This document shows positions 1 to 10,831 of a stretch of 64,000 bases of DNA, piece by piece. Position 1 is the first letter of the stretch; every line of letters starts with the position of its first letter. Made by a program: the position numbers and the translations under genes. Where the stretch lies: assembly GCA_018136815.1 (NCBI GenBank), contig CM030936.1:4230474-4294473 (forward strand), in the 5' to 3' direction. This stretch comes from Isochrysis galbana. Lineage: Eukaryota > Haptophyta > Isochrysidales > Isochrysidaceae. The notes under the pieces were generated by a model. The model did no database searches. It saw only the letters and a list, made by a program, of their open reading frames with translations, and had not been told where the DNA came from.

Positions 1-1946
1 AAGCCCGCCTCATAGGCCTTCTTGATGGCATCCGTGTCATCCTCGGTCTTGGACGCTTGCATTGCACGTTGGCCCGGACGCACCGTGGAGCGCACCGCCT
101 CATGCTTATGGGCAATGGCCGCTGCCTCCACAAGGTTCTTGTGCACCATATCAGGCCTCTTGCGGTGCTCAACCTCCAAGGAGCCCCATGCCTTGTCCAC
201 TTCACGAAGGACTCCTTCTCCACATCCAATGAAGCTCGCTTTCTGAGTGGCGAAAGCTGTCTTGTTACTTGTCTCTTAGGGGTCTCTACCCTTGCACGCC
301 AAACTTGGGATCGAGCTCCGCCTTGGTCCATCTTCCAAGGACTCAAGGGCACCGCGCGCGAAGTCTCCGTGGCCGAGTTGTGCCTCGACATGAAAGCGAG
401 TTTCATTGGATGTGGAGAAGGAGTCCTTCGTGAAGTGGACAAGGCATGGGGCTCCTTGGAGGTTGAGCACCGCAAGAGGCCTGATATGGTGCACAAGAAC
501 CTTGTGGAGGCAGCGGCCATTGCCCATAAGCATGAGGCTGTGCGCTCCACGGTGCGTCCGGGCCAACGTGCAATGCAAGCGTCCAAGACCGAGGATGACA
601 CGGATGCTATCAAGAAGGCCTATGAGGCGGGCTTCAAGGCTGGCCAAGGTGGACTCAACCGCCGATCACGTAACCGACACAAAAACAAAACCCCAACAAG
701 AACAAATGTTTTGCACACCACTTAGCCATAGCTAGGCCTTGTGTTCACGACACACATGAAGCCTTGCATGAAGCCTTGCGCTTCTCACCCCCCCTTGACC
801 TGATCCCCTGGAGAAGGGCAACAAATGAGGGATTCGCAAGGCAGCAAGATCTCAGATGCGAACCATGATCAGCCCACGGAACTTGGTGAACTTGTTCGCC
901 GCTAAGGGCTTCGTCATCATGTCGGCCACATTGAGCTCGGTCTGAACGTGGTAGACACGTAACACATTCTTCTGCGTGAGCTCACGCACGTAGAGCTCAC
1001 GACGATGGATGTGACGGGCCAAACCCTTCATGATGGAATTGTCCGACCAAGGCGTACTCGCTTGGAAGGCTGCGGCCATCGCCCATAAGCATGAGGCGGT
1101 GCGCTCCACGGTACGTCCGGGCCAACGTGCAATGCAAGCGACCAAGACCGAGGATGACACGGATGCCATCAAGAAGGCCTATGAGGCGGGCTTCAAGGCT
1201 GGCCAAGGTGGGCGTGGAGGTGGTAGGAGCAACAACAACAAGGACAAGAAGCCTTGCTCCCACTGCGACCGCATGCACACGGGCATCTGCTGGTCCAACC
1301 CCGACACCGCGCACTTGATCGATTGGGACAAGGTGCCGGAGGGCCTCCAAGCCAAGATCAAGGCCAACCTCTATGATGCCAAGATGAAGAAGGAAAACAA
1401 GCAAAGTGGTGGACGCCTCACCTTCACCTGCAACAAGATCTGTGCAACCACGACCAAGAACACCGAGGATGATGCCTTACGCATCCTCATCGACTCGGGC
1501 GCCACCGGGGCCGACTACTTCAACGACATCAGCTTCTTCCCGGACGGCGTGGATGAGACGCGCACGGACATGGTTGAGGTGGCAAGTGGCAAGGCAATCA
1601 AGACTTGGGGCACCGGCACCGCCAAGTTCCTTGCACTTGTGCGCCCCCAAGCCGGTGCACCCCTTGGATGGCATGTGGTCGAGAAGCCCGACGCATCATT
1701 TGGTCCATTCAAACGCAACATGCTCTCCACCCACAAGGCGTGCTCACGCAATGATGATATGAAGTGCATCATGGGCAAGGTGAATGGCTTTGAACTTCCG
1801 GGAGGTGCATTCATGCCTTTCACCATGGGTGACGACTCCCAAGGCTTCTATGTGGATGTACGGCCCATCCCCAAGGGCGAGACGACCAAGGCGTACTCGC
1901 TTGGACCGTACACCACCGACAAGCACAAGGACATGCACGCCACGCA
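1..1946. mobile_element. Rearranged mosaic of copia fragments in both orientations
   Basis: This stretch is built from pieces of the copia element described below. Bases 1-243 are antisense gag. Bases 244-298 are an antisense LTR end. Bases 299-326 are about 27 bases of antisense pol. Bases 327-651 are sense gag. Bases 652-780 are antisense LTR, and about 782-1045 are antisense 3' pol (the RNase H end). From about 1049 to 1946 comes sense gag, zinc knuckle and protease-start sequence nearly identical to 2860-3735. The last piece runs directly into the 5' LTR at 1947. No piece is a complete gene. The alternating orientations suggest template or strand switching during reverse transcription, or nested insertion; assembly error is a further possibility. 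Confidence 0.85.
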
Positions 1947-2204
1947 TGAGAAGCGCAAGGCTTCATACAAGGCTTCATGCAAGGCTTAATGTGCGTCGTG
2001 AACCCAAGGCCTAGCTATGGCTAGGTGGTGTGCAAAGCATTTGTTCTTGTTGGGGTTTTGTTTTTGTGTCGGTTACGTGACCGGCGGTTGAGTCGGTTAC
2101 GGCGGTTGAGTCGGTTACGGCGGTTGAGTCGTTTGAACGGACAACGGACCGTGCAAGGGTAGAGACCCCTAAGAGACAAGTAACAAGAAAGCTTTCGCCA
2201 CTCA
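1947..2204 (+). repeat. 5' LTR of copia element 1
   Basis: About 258 bp starting TGAGAAGCGC and ending CGCCACTCA. The same sequence recurs at 7406-7658 after the pol gene, so these are the paired LTRs. Inside is a short tandem repeat of GGTTGAGTCGGTTACGGC. The exact 3' edge is uncertain by a few bases; a CA at 2203-2204 lies two bases before the primer binding site. Confidence 0.85.
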
Positions 2205-2206
2205 TC

Positions 2207-2222
2207 TGGTACCCCCGCCGAG
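2207..2222 (+). other. Primer binding site of copia element 1
   Basis: TGGTACCCCCGCCGAG follows the 5' LTR. TGG is the complement of a tRNA CCA end, as expected for a minus-strand primer site. The same 16 bases occur at the equivalent place in the unrelated copia element at 33125-35980 (35786-35801, minus strand), which strongly supports the call. I cannot name the tRNA. Confidence 0.8.
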
Positions 2223-2234
2223 AGACAAAGAGAC

Positions 2235-5200
2235 ATGGACAAGAACAATGACAAGATCTTCTTCTACAACAAGGATGGTGCTGAATGGAGAGCATTCAGG
2301 CCCAAGTTGCTCGCGATGGCCGGCAAGAACGGTTGCCGACGTGCGATGCTCAAGAACAAGACGGAAAGCGTCGATGACGCCAACAAGGACAAGGAAGCCA
2401 CCCAGGTGGAACTCAACAAGGCATATGACCTCCTCATCATGTGCATCAAGGATGACAAGCTTGTGGCCACCTTGGATGTGCTCTACACGGATGAGGAGGA
2501 AGAGAAGTACGACGGCCACCGTGCGTTCAAACACATCGACGAGTTGCACGTGGCGGTCAACACCGAAGACAAGGCCGAAGACAAGAAGATGGAGTATGAC
2601 ACACTCAAGATGACCAACCTCCAGGAGTTCCCCTCAAGGGAGGAGGTCACCAACCGCTTTGACAACATGTTTGGCATCTTCCAAGGACTCAAGGGCACCG
2701 CGCGCGAAGTCTCCGTGGCCGAGTTGTGCCTCGACATGAAAGCGAGCTTCATTGGATGTGGAGAAGGAGTCCTTCGTGAAGTGGACAAGGCATGGGGCTC
2801 CTTGGAAGTTGAGCACCGCAAGAGGCCTGATATGGTGCACAAGAACCTTGTGGAGGCGGCGGCCATCGCCCATAAGCATGAGGCGGTGCGCTCCACGGTG
2901 CGTCCGGGCCAACGTGCAATGCAAGCGACCAAGACCGAGGATGACACGGATGCCATCAAGAAGGCCTATGAGGCGGGCTTCAAGGCTGGCCAAGGTGGGC
3001 GTGGAGGTGGTAGGAGCAACAACAACAAGGACAAGAAGCCTTGCTCCCACTGCGACCGCATGCACACGGGCATCTGCTGGTCCAACCCCGACACCGCGCA
3101 CTTGATCGATTGGGACAAGGTGCCGGAGGGCCTCCAAGCCAAGATCAAGGCCAACCTCTATGATGCCAAGATGAAGAAGGAAAACAAGCAAAGTGGTGGA
3201 CGCCTCACCTTCACCTGCAACAAGATCTGTGCAACCACGACAAAGAACACCGAGGATGATGCCTTACGCATCCTCATCGACTCGGGCGCCACCGGGGCGG
3301 ACTACTTCAACGACATCAGCTTCTTCCCGGACGGCGTGGATGAGACGCGCACGGACACGGTTGAGGTGGCAAGTGGCAAGGCAATCAAGACTTGGGGCAC
3401 CGGCACCGCCAAGTTCCTTGCACTTGTGCGCCCCCAAGTTGGTGCACCCCTTGGATGGCATGTGGTCGAGAAGCCCGACGCATCATTTGGTCCATTCAAA
3501 CGCAACATGCTCTCCACCCACAAGGCGTGCTCACGCAATGATGATATGAAGTGCATCATGGGCAAGGTGAATGGCTTTGAACTTCCGGGAGGTGCATTCA
3601 TGCCTTTCACCATGGGTGACGACTCCCAAGGCTTCTATGTGGATGTACGGCCCATCCCCAAGGGCGAGACGACCAAGGCGTACTCGCTTGGACCGTACAC
3701 CACCGACAAGCACAAGGACATGCACGCCACGCATGAGGAGGCAAAGGAGATTTGGCGCGCGCGACTTGGATCGCCTAGCGATGATCGCCTCCGCCGCCTG
3801 CCGGACTACTCCGTCGACGTGCCCGCCAACCTCAAGCGCCTTCAAGCAAGGAAGGCGGAAGACGTCAACGAGGTCGCGCTCAAGGCCAATGCGCAACGTC
3901 GACCCGGAGGCGGAGGAGGAGGACCATGGATGACAAGCGCCGTCGGGGACGTTATCACCAACGACATCCTCACTATGCCTTGCCGCAGCGTGCTCACGGG
4001 CTACAAGTACGTGGACGTGTTCTACGACGTCTTCTCCGGCCTCGTGTTCGCGTATCCCATGCGCTTCAAGTCGGAGCATCCAACGATGTTGCAGCGCTTC
4101 TTGGCGGACACGCAAGGGTTCTTCATCGTGAAGCGCTTGCACTCGGACAATGAGCCCGTGCTCAAGAGCGACAAGGTGCAAGAGATTTGCGATAGCAACT
4201 TGATCCGCAAGCAAGAGAGCAACCCGTACGAGCCGTGGGGCAACCCTGCGGAAATCGCGGTCAAGTTGCTCGAGCGCACCATGCGTCCATTGCTCCTGGG
4301 GTGCAATGCCCCCCAAGAGTATTGGGAGTTTGCGCTCTATCCCGCGATGGTGATCATCAACCGCATCCCCGGCGCCAAAGACACTGCTCCTCCTCTAGTG
4401 CGTGCCGGCATCCGCCACACGGTCAACCTGAGCATGCTCAAGGTGTTCGGTTGCAAGGCCATCGTGCAAAAGCCCAAGGCGTACCGCGACAACAACTTGT
4501 CGGAGCAAGCACAAGAGTGCATCTACTTGGGCCCGGCACGCTACCACACGGGCAACATCTTCATGTCGCTCGAGACGGGCAAGGTGTTTGTGAGCGGTGT
4601 GCACGCCACCTTCATGGAGACCGAGTTCCCGTGGAAAACCACGAGGGGGGGTGAGATCCCCATTGACAAGACCGACCAATACGGCAAGATGCATGGCTCA
4701 ATCTACGCGTTTGGCATCCCGGAGGACCACGAGGATCCGGACTACACGCCCTCGGAGCATTCCTACTCGGGCCCCATCACGGAGGTGGAAGAGGACAATA
4801 GCGACAATGCCTCCGACACCACGTCGCCTATCCGAGCTCCTCAACGTCACCGCCGCATCATCGAGTCCGATGAGGAGGATAACGATACGCTGACGCCAAG
4901 TGGCGAAGTGCAACGCGGGCCATTCGAGTCGGAAGATGGCAAGGAGGACACCGCACCACGCCGCTCAAGCCGCATCGCGGGAGAGGAGCTCCCGTACACG
5001 GTGATGGACTACTCCACCTTGGGCAACGACAACACTGTCTTTGGCGACGAGAGTGCAAGCGAGTACTCGGCGTCGATGTGCCACAAGATCTTGATGGCGA
5101 CCGAGGTGTGCGACGACGCCATCTACATCGGCTTCCCAAAGCCCTTTAAGCCGCACCAACTCAAGTACCTACCACAAGATGAACAAGACTTGTGGGAGGA

Positions 5201-7341
5201 GGCACGCATGAAGGAGTACAACACCTTGGTGACCAACAAGACCTTCATCGACGAGAAGCCAATCAAGGAAGTGGGACGCGCCATCCCACTAGGTGAGACT
5301 CTCCGCTACAAGCGCGACGGCATCCGCAAGTCGCGCATGTACGTGCAAGGGTTCCGCCAAGTCCCGGGCATTGACTTTGACCTATCGTACTCGCCAACCA
5401 TCTCCCATGGCGGCTTTCGACTGTTCTGCGTCATCTCCGTCATCATGTGCACGTACAAGGGCGCCGCCGATGCCATCTCCGCGTACACGCAGAGCGAGTT
5501 GCCCCCCAACGAGCGCGTTTGGGTACGCATGCCCAAGAACTACCGCAAGTACGATGAACACGGACAAGAGCTAGCGGCCCTCTTGGGACAATCGCTCTAT
5601 GGCTTGGTGCAATCCGGCCGCAATTGGTGGCTCAAGTTGTCCATGTGGCTTGAGGCATTTGGCTTCATCGTGGCGTTCAGCGAGCCATGCCTCTACGTAC
5701 TCCGTGATGAGGATTCCTTCATGGTCATGGCCACGTACGTGGACGACATGCCGTGGGGCTCCAATGACATGAAGCTCGTGCGCAAGGTGTTTGAGGCCAT
5801 GAAGAAGGATGGCTTTAGGCTCACTTGGCATGAAGGTCTCGATGAAGTACTTGGAGCCCAACTCAAGGAAGTGAGTGATGGAATCATTCTTCACCAAGGA
5901 GACTACATCAACAAGTTGGTGGGCGCGCACCTCGAAGAGATGACCAAGTACGAGGAACTTTGACCTATCGTACTCGCCAACCATCTCCCATGGCGGCTTT
6001 CGACTGTTCTGCGTCATCTCCGTCATCATGTGCACGTACAAGGGCGCCGCCGATGCCATCTCCGCGTACACGCAGAGCGAGTTGCCCCCCAACGAGCGCG
6101 TTTGGGTACGCATGCCCAAGAACTACCGCAAGTACGATGAACACGGACAAGAGCTAGCGGCCCTCTTGGGACAATCGCTCTATGGCTTGGTGCAATCCGG
6201 CCGCAATTGGTGGCTCAAGTTGTCCATGTGGCTTGAGGCATTTGGCTTCATCGTGGCGTTCAGCGAGCCATGCCTCTACGTACTCCGTGATGAGGATTCC
6301 TTCATGGTCATGGCCACGTACGTGGACGACATGCCGTGGGGCTCCAATGACATGAAGCTCGTGCGCAAGGTGTTTGAGGCCATGAAGAAGGATGGCTTTA
6401 GGCTCACTTGGCATGAAGGTCTCGATGAAGTACTTGGAGCCCAACTCAAGGAAGTGAGTGATGGAATCATTCTTCACCAAGGAGACTACATCAACAAGTT
6501 GGTGGGCGCGCACCTCGAAGAGATGACCAAGTACGAGGACACGCTGCGCAACACCGTCGACACACCATGCAACTCGTACCTCGGCAAGGACGTCGTCGAG
6601 GCGCAAGACGAGAAAGAGCGGATCAAGGCGGAGCTCGATCCCAAGTTTGGCACCAAGTACCGCGGCCTCGTCGGTAGTCTCCTCTACGCCGCCGTGGTGA
6701 GCAACCCCGACATCTCGTACACGGTGGGCCAACTTTGCCGCGCGATGTCGTTCCCCACCGTGAACCTTTGGCACGCGGCGCTGCATTGCCTTCTCTACCT
6801 CAAGAACCGTGGCACCATGGGCCTCAAGTACTACAAGAACAATGGCGATAGCCCCATCATCGGCCTCTTTCGTCAAGGTGAAGGCATGGTACGCGGCATG
6901 GTCGACGCATCGTGGGACGTAGTACGTTCGACGAGCGGCTGGCTCATCTTCATCAATGGCAGCCTCGTCGATTGGGGCAGCAAGCGCCAAAACAGCATCT
7001 CCTTGTCGGCCAACGAAGCGGAAACGATGGCGGCCTCCCTCGCTTCGCAGCGTATCGAGAACTTCCGTAACACGCTCGCGGATCTCGGTTGGAAGCAAGC
7101 GGAACCAAGCCCGCTCTTGTCCGACAGCAAGGGTGCAAAGGCACTCGCGGACAATCCCATCATGAAGGGTTTGGCCCGTCACATCCATCGTCGTGAGCTC
7201 TACGTGCGTGAGCTCACGCAGAAGAATGTGTTACGTGTCTACCACGTTCAGACCGAGCTCAATGTGGCCGACATGATGACGAAGCCCTTAGCTGCGAACA
7301 AGTTCACCAAGTTCCGTGGGCTGATCATGGTTCGCATTTGA
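2235..7341 (+). pseudogene. Ty1/copia Gag-Pol polyprotein gene, frame broken by an internal duplication
   Basis: Starts at ATG 2235, just after the primer binding site. The first open part (to 5963, 1242 aa) contains in order: Gag; a CX2CX3HX3C zinc knuckle near residue 270; an aspartic protease with DSGAT near residue 349; an integrase core with the spaced D, D and E residues (VDVFYDVFSG, HSDNEPV, NPAEIAVKLLERT); and a copia reverse transcriptase with YVDD at about residues 1168-1171. This protease-integrase-RT order defines the copia superfamily. A 583-bp tandem duplication then shifts the frame and gives a stop at 5961-5963. Sequence reopens in the second copy (about 6028-7341) and continues through the RT thumb and an RNase H with VDASWD, a DSKGAKAL region and the HI.RRELYVRE region. 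With one copy of the duplication the frame would be continuous. Recently active by appearance but not functional as shown. Confidence 0.92.
5374..6539 (+). repeat. 583-bp tandem duplication inside the RT domain
   Basis: The block starting ACTTTGACCTATCG at 5374 is repeated from 5957, and the two copies look identical on reading. Both carry the YVDD box. The unit of 583 bp is not a multiple of three, so it frameshifts pol. Identity means it is very recent or an assembly artefact. Confidence 0.85.
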
Positions 7342-7396
7342 GATCTTGCTGCCTTGCGAATCCCTCATTTGTTGCCCTTCTCCGGGGGATCAGGTC

Positions 7397-7405
7397 AAGG
7401 GGGGG
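7397..7405 (+). other. Polypurine tract of copia element 1
   Basis: AAGGGGGGG lies immediately before the 3' LTR (TGAGAAGCGC at 7406), the standard plus-strand primer position. Confidence 0.75.
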
Positions 7406-7658
7406 TGAGAAGCGCAAGGCTTCATACAAGGCTTCATGCAAGGCTTAATGTGCGTCGTGAACCCAAGGCCTAGCTATGGCTAGGTGGTGTGCAAAGCATT
7501 TGTTCTTGTTGGGGTTTTGTTTTTGTGTCGGTTACGTGACCGGCGGTTGAGTCGGTTACGGCGGTTGAGTCGGTTACGGCGGTTGAGTCGTTTGAACGGA
7601 CAACGGACCGTGCAAGGGTAGAGACCCCTAAGAGACAAGTAACAAGAAAGCTTTCGCC
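7406..7658 (+). repeat. 3' LTR of copia element 1, truncated by about 5 bp
   Basis: Matches the 5' LTR from its first base but stops at GCTTTCGCC; the last bases seen in the 5' LTR (ACTCA) are replaced by antisense pol sequence. No target site duplication can be recognised around 1947-7658. The loss of the right edge suggests recombination or template switching rather than a clean insertion. Confidence 0.85.
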
Positions 7659-8178
7659 GCGGGATAGAGCGCAAACTCCCAATACTCTTGGGGGGCATTG
7701 CACCCCAGGAGCAATGGACGCATGGTGCGCTCGAGCAACTTGACCGCGATTTCCGCAGGGTTGCCCCACGGCTCGTACGGGTTGCTCTCTTGCTTGCGGA
7801 TCAAGTTGCTATCGCAAATCTCTTGCACCTTGTCGCTCTTGAGCACGGGCTCATTGTCCGAGTGCAAGCGCTTCACGATGAAGAACCCTTGCGTGTCCGC
7901 GGGCAACTCGCTCTGCGTGTACGCGGAGATGGCGTCGGCGGCGCCCTTGTACGTGCACATGATGACGGAGATGACGCAGAACAGTCGAAAGCCGCCATGG
8001 GAGATGGTTGGCGAGTACGAGAGGTCAAAGTCAATGCCCGGTACTTGGCGGAAGCCTTGCACGTACATGCGCGACTTGCGACGGCGGTTGAGTCGTTTGA
8101 ACGGACAACGGACCGTGCAAGGGTAGAGACCCCTAAGAGACAAGTAACAAGACAGCTTTCGCCACTCATCTGGTACCC
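7659..8178. mobile_element. Chimeric copia debris: antisense integrase and RT pieces plus a partial LTR
   Basis: 7659-7900 is antisense to the integrase region near 4110-4350. 7901-8080 is antisense to the RT region near 5325-5500. 8081-8170 is the 3' part of the LTR in sense orientation, followed by CTCATCTGGTACCCG, a partial primer binding site. The antisense pieces make an apparent ORF on the minus strand that is only a fused fragment. Confidence 0.8.
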
Positions 8179-8367
8179 GACAAGGGCACACTAACTTGGA
8201 TACTCAATGTTGCTGTTACGAGGGACGCACAAAAACGTCTCCTCCAATTGTCACAACATTTGTACGTATCGGACCTTCTCGAACGCTATGGATCATACAT
8301 CGATTCGTCCAATTCACGCCACTTTGACACTCCTTTCGGGCCATGTACGTGGACGACATGCCATGGG
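8179..8367 (+). pseudogene. Copia RT fragment from a second family, fused to a short YVDD fragment
   Basis: 8179-8343 translates to copia RT 'thumb' sequence with LTWILNVAVTRDAQKR, LSQHLYVSDLLERYG and SRHFDTPFG, the region that follows the palm domain in copia RTs. It differs from element 1, so it is from another family. 8341-8367 adds a short piece encoding YVDDMPWG that resembles element 1. What follows to about 8420 resembles a decayed LTR end. No start codon or complete domain. Confidence 0.7.
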
Positions 8368-8442
8368 GTGAGAGCCGTTTCAACCACCGGTGAACGGATC
8401 GTGCGCAAGGGTAGAGACCCCATGTTAGTAGGTATGAATTAG

Positions 8443-8457
8443 TGTTTGACCGCCCTA
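8443..8457. repeat. Solo TIR end of the GGGCGGTCAAACA family
   Basis: TGTTTGACCGCCC followed by TA. This is the right-hand end of the TA-flanked family seen complete or partial at 10418, 14713, 18379, 21326, 28931 and 63161. The element body to its left is not recognisable because copia debris abuts it. Confidence 0.6.
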
Positions 8458-8540
8458 TTATTACTCACAGGGTGCCACATGCAATATTGCGTAGTAACAT
8501 CAATGAGGACAGCCTCCTTTATCCCCCACTATACGAGTGC

Positions 8541-10241
8541 TCAAAGCCATTGGAACTGAACCGAGATGGTCTCTGGTTCATCGGTTACCTCGAGCTCCAC
8601 TTCCAACCGCTTCAACGCACCATGTTGCGTTGCAGTAGTAGCGGCAACATCAACAATTGGATGATCTAGCAAGCTTTTTCGCTCCAACCTCGTGACAATC
8701 GTTGACAAGATTCCGGTGCTCATGAGATGTTCATCACGTACAAGCTTCCGGGCTACATAGCTCCACATGGGTCGACCGTCGACGGATTCTTCAGGCGCGT
8801 TGAGCAGCACGTCGCCCATTGTCTCAGCGTAGCGCCCGCTGAGCTCGAATGGAGTTAGGGGCGCTTCATCGCCGTCGGCATGCCGGTCTTTGATGGGCCG
8901 ACCGGACTTGAGGCTGCACGCGCCTCTCGCGAAGTGATGCACAGCCAAGAAGCAACCGTGCGGCATCATATCCACTACCCGATCTAGCATTGCGCGGTGC
9001 ATGAAGCGCGAGACAACAACCAGGCGCAGCGGCGAGACCTGGCCTCCAGTACCCACTGCTTTCTCGTTTGCATCAGGGCGCGAAATCAATCCACTTCCGG
9101 GACCTGCAGCATCCAAGCTGCCAAACTCCGACGCCAAAACTCCTCCTCCGAGCTCCTTCCTGAGATCACACAACAGTGGCCGCACAACGCTGACTACACC
9201 TTCTCGTCGCGCAAATTTGCTGAGGTGATTCAAAGAGAGGGGCTGGTTATCCACACCAACCACCTGTCGCCATGGGGAAAGCAAATTGGGAAGTGAAATT
9301 GGGAAGGCAAAGTGCGCCGCAACGTCTTTCAGATTCCCTAGCAAAAAGGAGGGGCAAGAGCGCCAAGAGAATGGGCCACCGAATCAATTTGCGCACACAA
9401 CGGACGATACTCGTACGCTGGGGATTTCGCAGCCGCTGTGAACATCGTATGTGACGATCAGCCCACACAAATATGATGGCGAGGAATGGCATGCTCGTCA
9501 AGGATGAGCTTCATACGCAATGCCTCTCACCTCCCAACACCCTCGTGTTGCCAGGTATATAGCATCCCGCCCACGACCACACCCGAGATCGATTGCACGC
9601 CATCGACGGACGAGAGAAGCACCAGACGCTTCATTGCTTCGCGGACATTGGGCTGTGCACAATCTTTCGACATCATCAATCACGACCGGCAAGTGCGGGG
9701 AAGGCTCCCACAGTCGTCGTGAGGTTGTCCCACGCTCCGTAATACCTAGAACTTCAGCTGCATCCCATAGCTCCTTAGTGCATGAAAGCGCCTCAACCAC
9801 TCGCCACCGACTGCCGTCGAAGGCTTTCAGCGCAGCCTGTAACTCGTCACTGGTTGCTATCACCACCAAATCGCACGGTGGTGGCGGCAACTCGCTGGTC
9901 CTGTCCCTCACATCGCAGAGAGGCAGGCTTGTGGAGCCACAAAGGTGACCAGTAGAGTACTCCTGCGGTGAGCGAGTGTCGACCAGCGGCAAACCACGGC
10001 GCATCAGAGACGAGAGAATCGCCGTCAATCTGGCTGGGGTGCGCTCGCTCCCAGATGCTGGTGGGGGCACACGGCCGCCGTACAGCAAGTGCATCACTAG
10101 AGCAGATGCGGCGGCCGTCGCGCCTGCCAAGAATGCACTGCGGGCACTGCTTGCCCGCCCGTGGCTGCGAGAGAGCCAAGACGCCCGTAATGTGTACGCG
10201 ACCATCGCGGTAGCTGCGCCCGCGACAAGTGCCGTCCGCAT
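8541..10241 (-). CDS. Rhodanese-like domain fused to a class I SAM methyltransferase
   Basis: Two exons on the minus strand: 10241-9531 and 9263-8541, joined by a 267-nt intron (donor GTGAGA, acceptor GACAG, phase 0), giving 477 aa. The start chosen is the ATG at 10241; the open frame extends upstream only through a transposable element (10418-10588). After hydrophobic stretches that could be a targeting or membrane segment comes a rhodanese-like domain (LVDTRSPQEYSTGH). Its active-site loop reads VVIATSDELQ without the catalytic cysteine, so sulfurtransferase activity is unlikely. The methyltransferase follows, with motif I AIDLGCGRGRDAIYLA, and the splice restores the next strand as WEVVGVDNQ. 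The substrate cannot be told. The splice is inferred from frame and motif continuity. Confidence 0.75.
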
Positions 10242-10417
10242 ACCCCTCGCGCCCGCCCTGGGCAAAAGCGGCGCCGAGTATGCAGCTCGGCCACAGACGC
10301 CGACGCGCGCGCGGCGATGGCCGACGGAGGAAGAAAGCCGACCACAGACCACTCTCCATCCTAGATGTGAACTCTTTACTGCCGGGACCGCGGCAGACAA
10401 AAGGAAATCTTGTATGG
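10242..10417. other. 5' flank of the methyltransferase gene
   Basis: Short upstream stretch between the start codon and a MITE. I see no clear promoter motif. The reading frame of the gene happens to stay open through it. Confidence 0.4.
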
Positions 10418-10588
10418 TAGGGCGGTCAAACACTGATTTATAACTACTGACATGTGGGCGGGGCTGCATTTTTGACCGTCCCCCCAAGCCCATAAAAAAA
10501 CTCCCGGGGGGCTTACCTGCCGCCACGAAAAATTCCCGAGGAAAATGGTGGGTTCCCCCCCCCCCCTCGCGCCCCCTCTGCGTCACGC
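10418..10588 (+). mobile_element. MITE, copy 1 of the TA-GGGCGGTCAAACA family
   Basis: Begins TA then GGGCGGTCAAACA. It shares with 14713-14881 and 18379-18524 the internal blocks GCTGCATTTTTGACCGT, CCCATAAAAAAACTC and CTGCCGCCACGAAAA. Right edge is set where similarity with copy 2 ends (GTCACGCGC). No coding capacity. Confidence 0.75.
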
Positions 10589-10592
10589 GCAA

Positions 10593-10640
10593 GGCTAGGG
10601 CAGGGTTAAGCCCATTAACAAGTTAATGGCATTAATGTGC
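10593..10640. repeat. TTAACA-rich dispersed repeat fragment
   Basis: GGCTAGGGCAGGGTTAAGCC followed by CATTAACAAGTTAATGG. The same block recurs at 22376-22440 and, inverted, near 24735-24775. Confidence 0.55.
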
Positions 10641-10831
10641 GGTTTAAAAGTAACCGGCGTTCACCTCAGCGACATTCTGGACTCTTCGGCTTTCGCTCTT
10701 CCGCTGACGTCAGCGCTGTCGCTCTGGCGCCAGCCCTTCGTCAGCGGTCGAGCCCTCTCCTCCGGAGAGCGAGCCACGCACGGCTACTCCGCCGGCGCGC
10801 CACACGCGCCGGCTCCGCCGCCGGCTGCGTC

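Noticed and set aside
7628-8191. 187-aa minus-strand frame with RT and integrase words
   Set aside because: It joins non-adjacent antisense copia fragments and an LTR piece, so it is not a gene.
10242-10592. N-terminal extension of the rhodanese-methyltransferase
   Set aside because: The extension translates the antisense strand of a MITE; the ATG at 10241 is the first start outside it.
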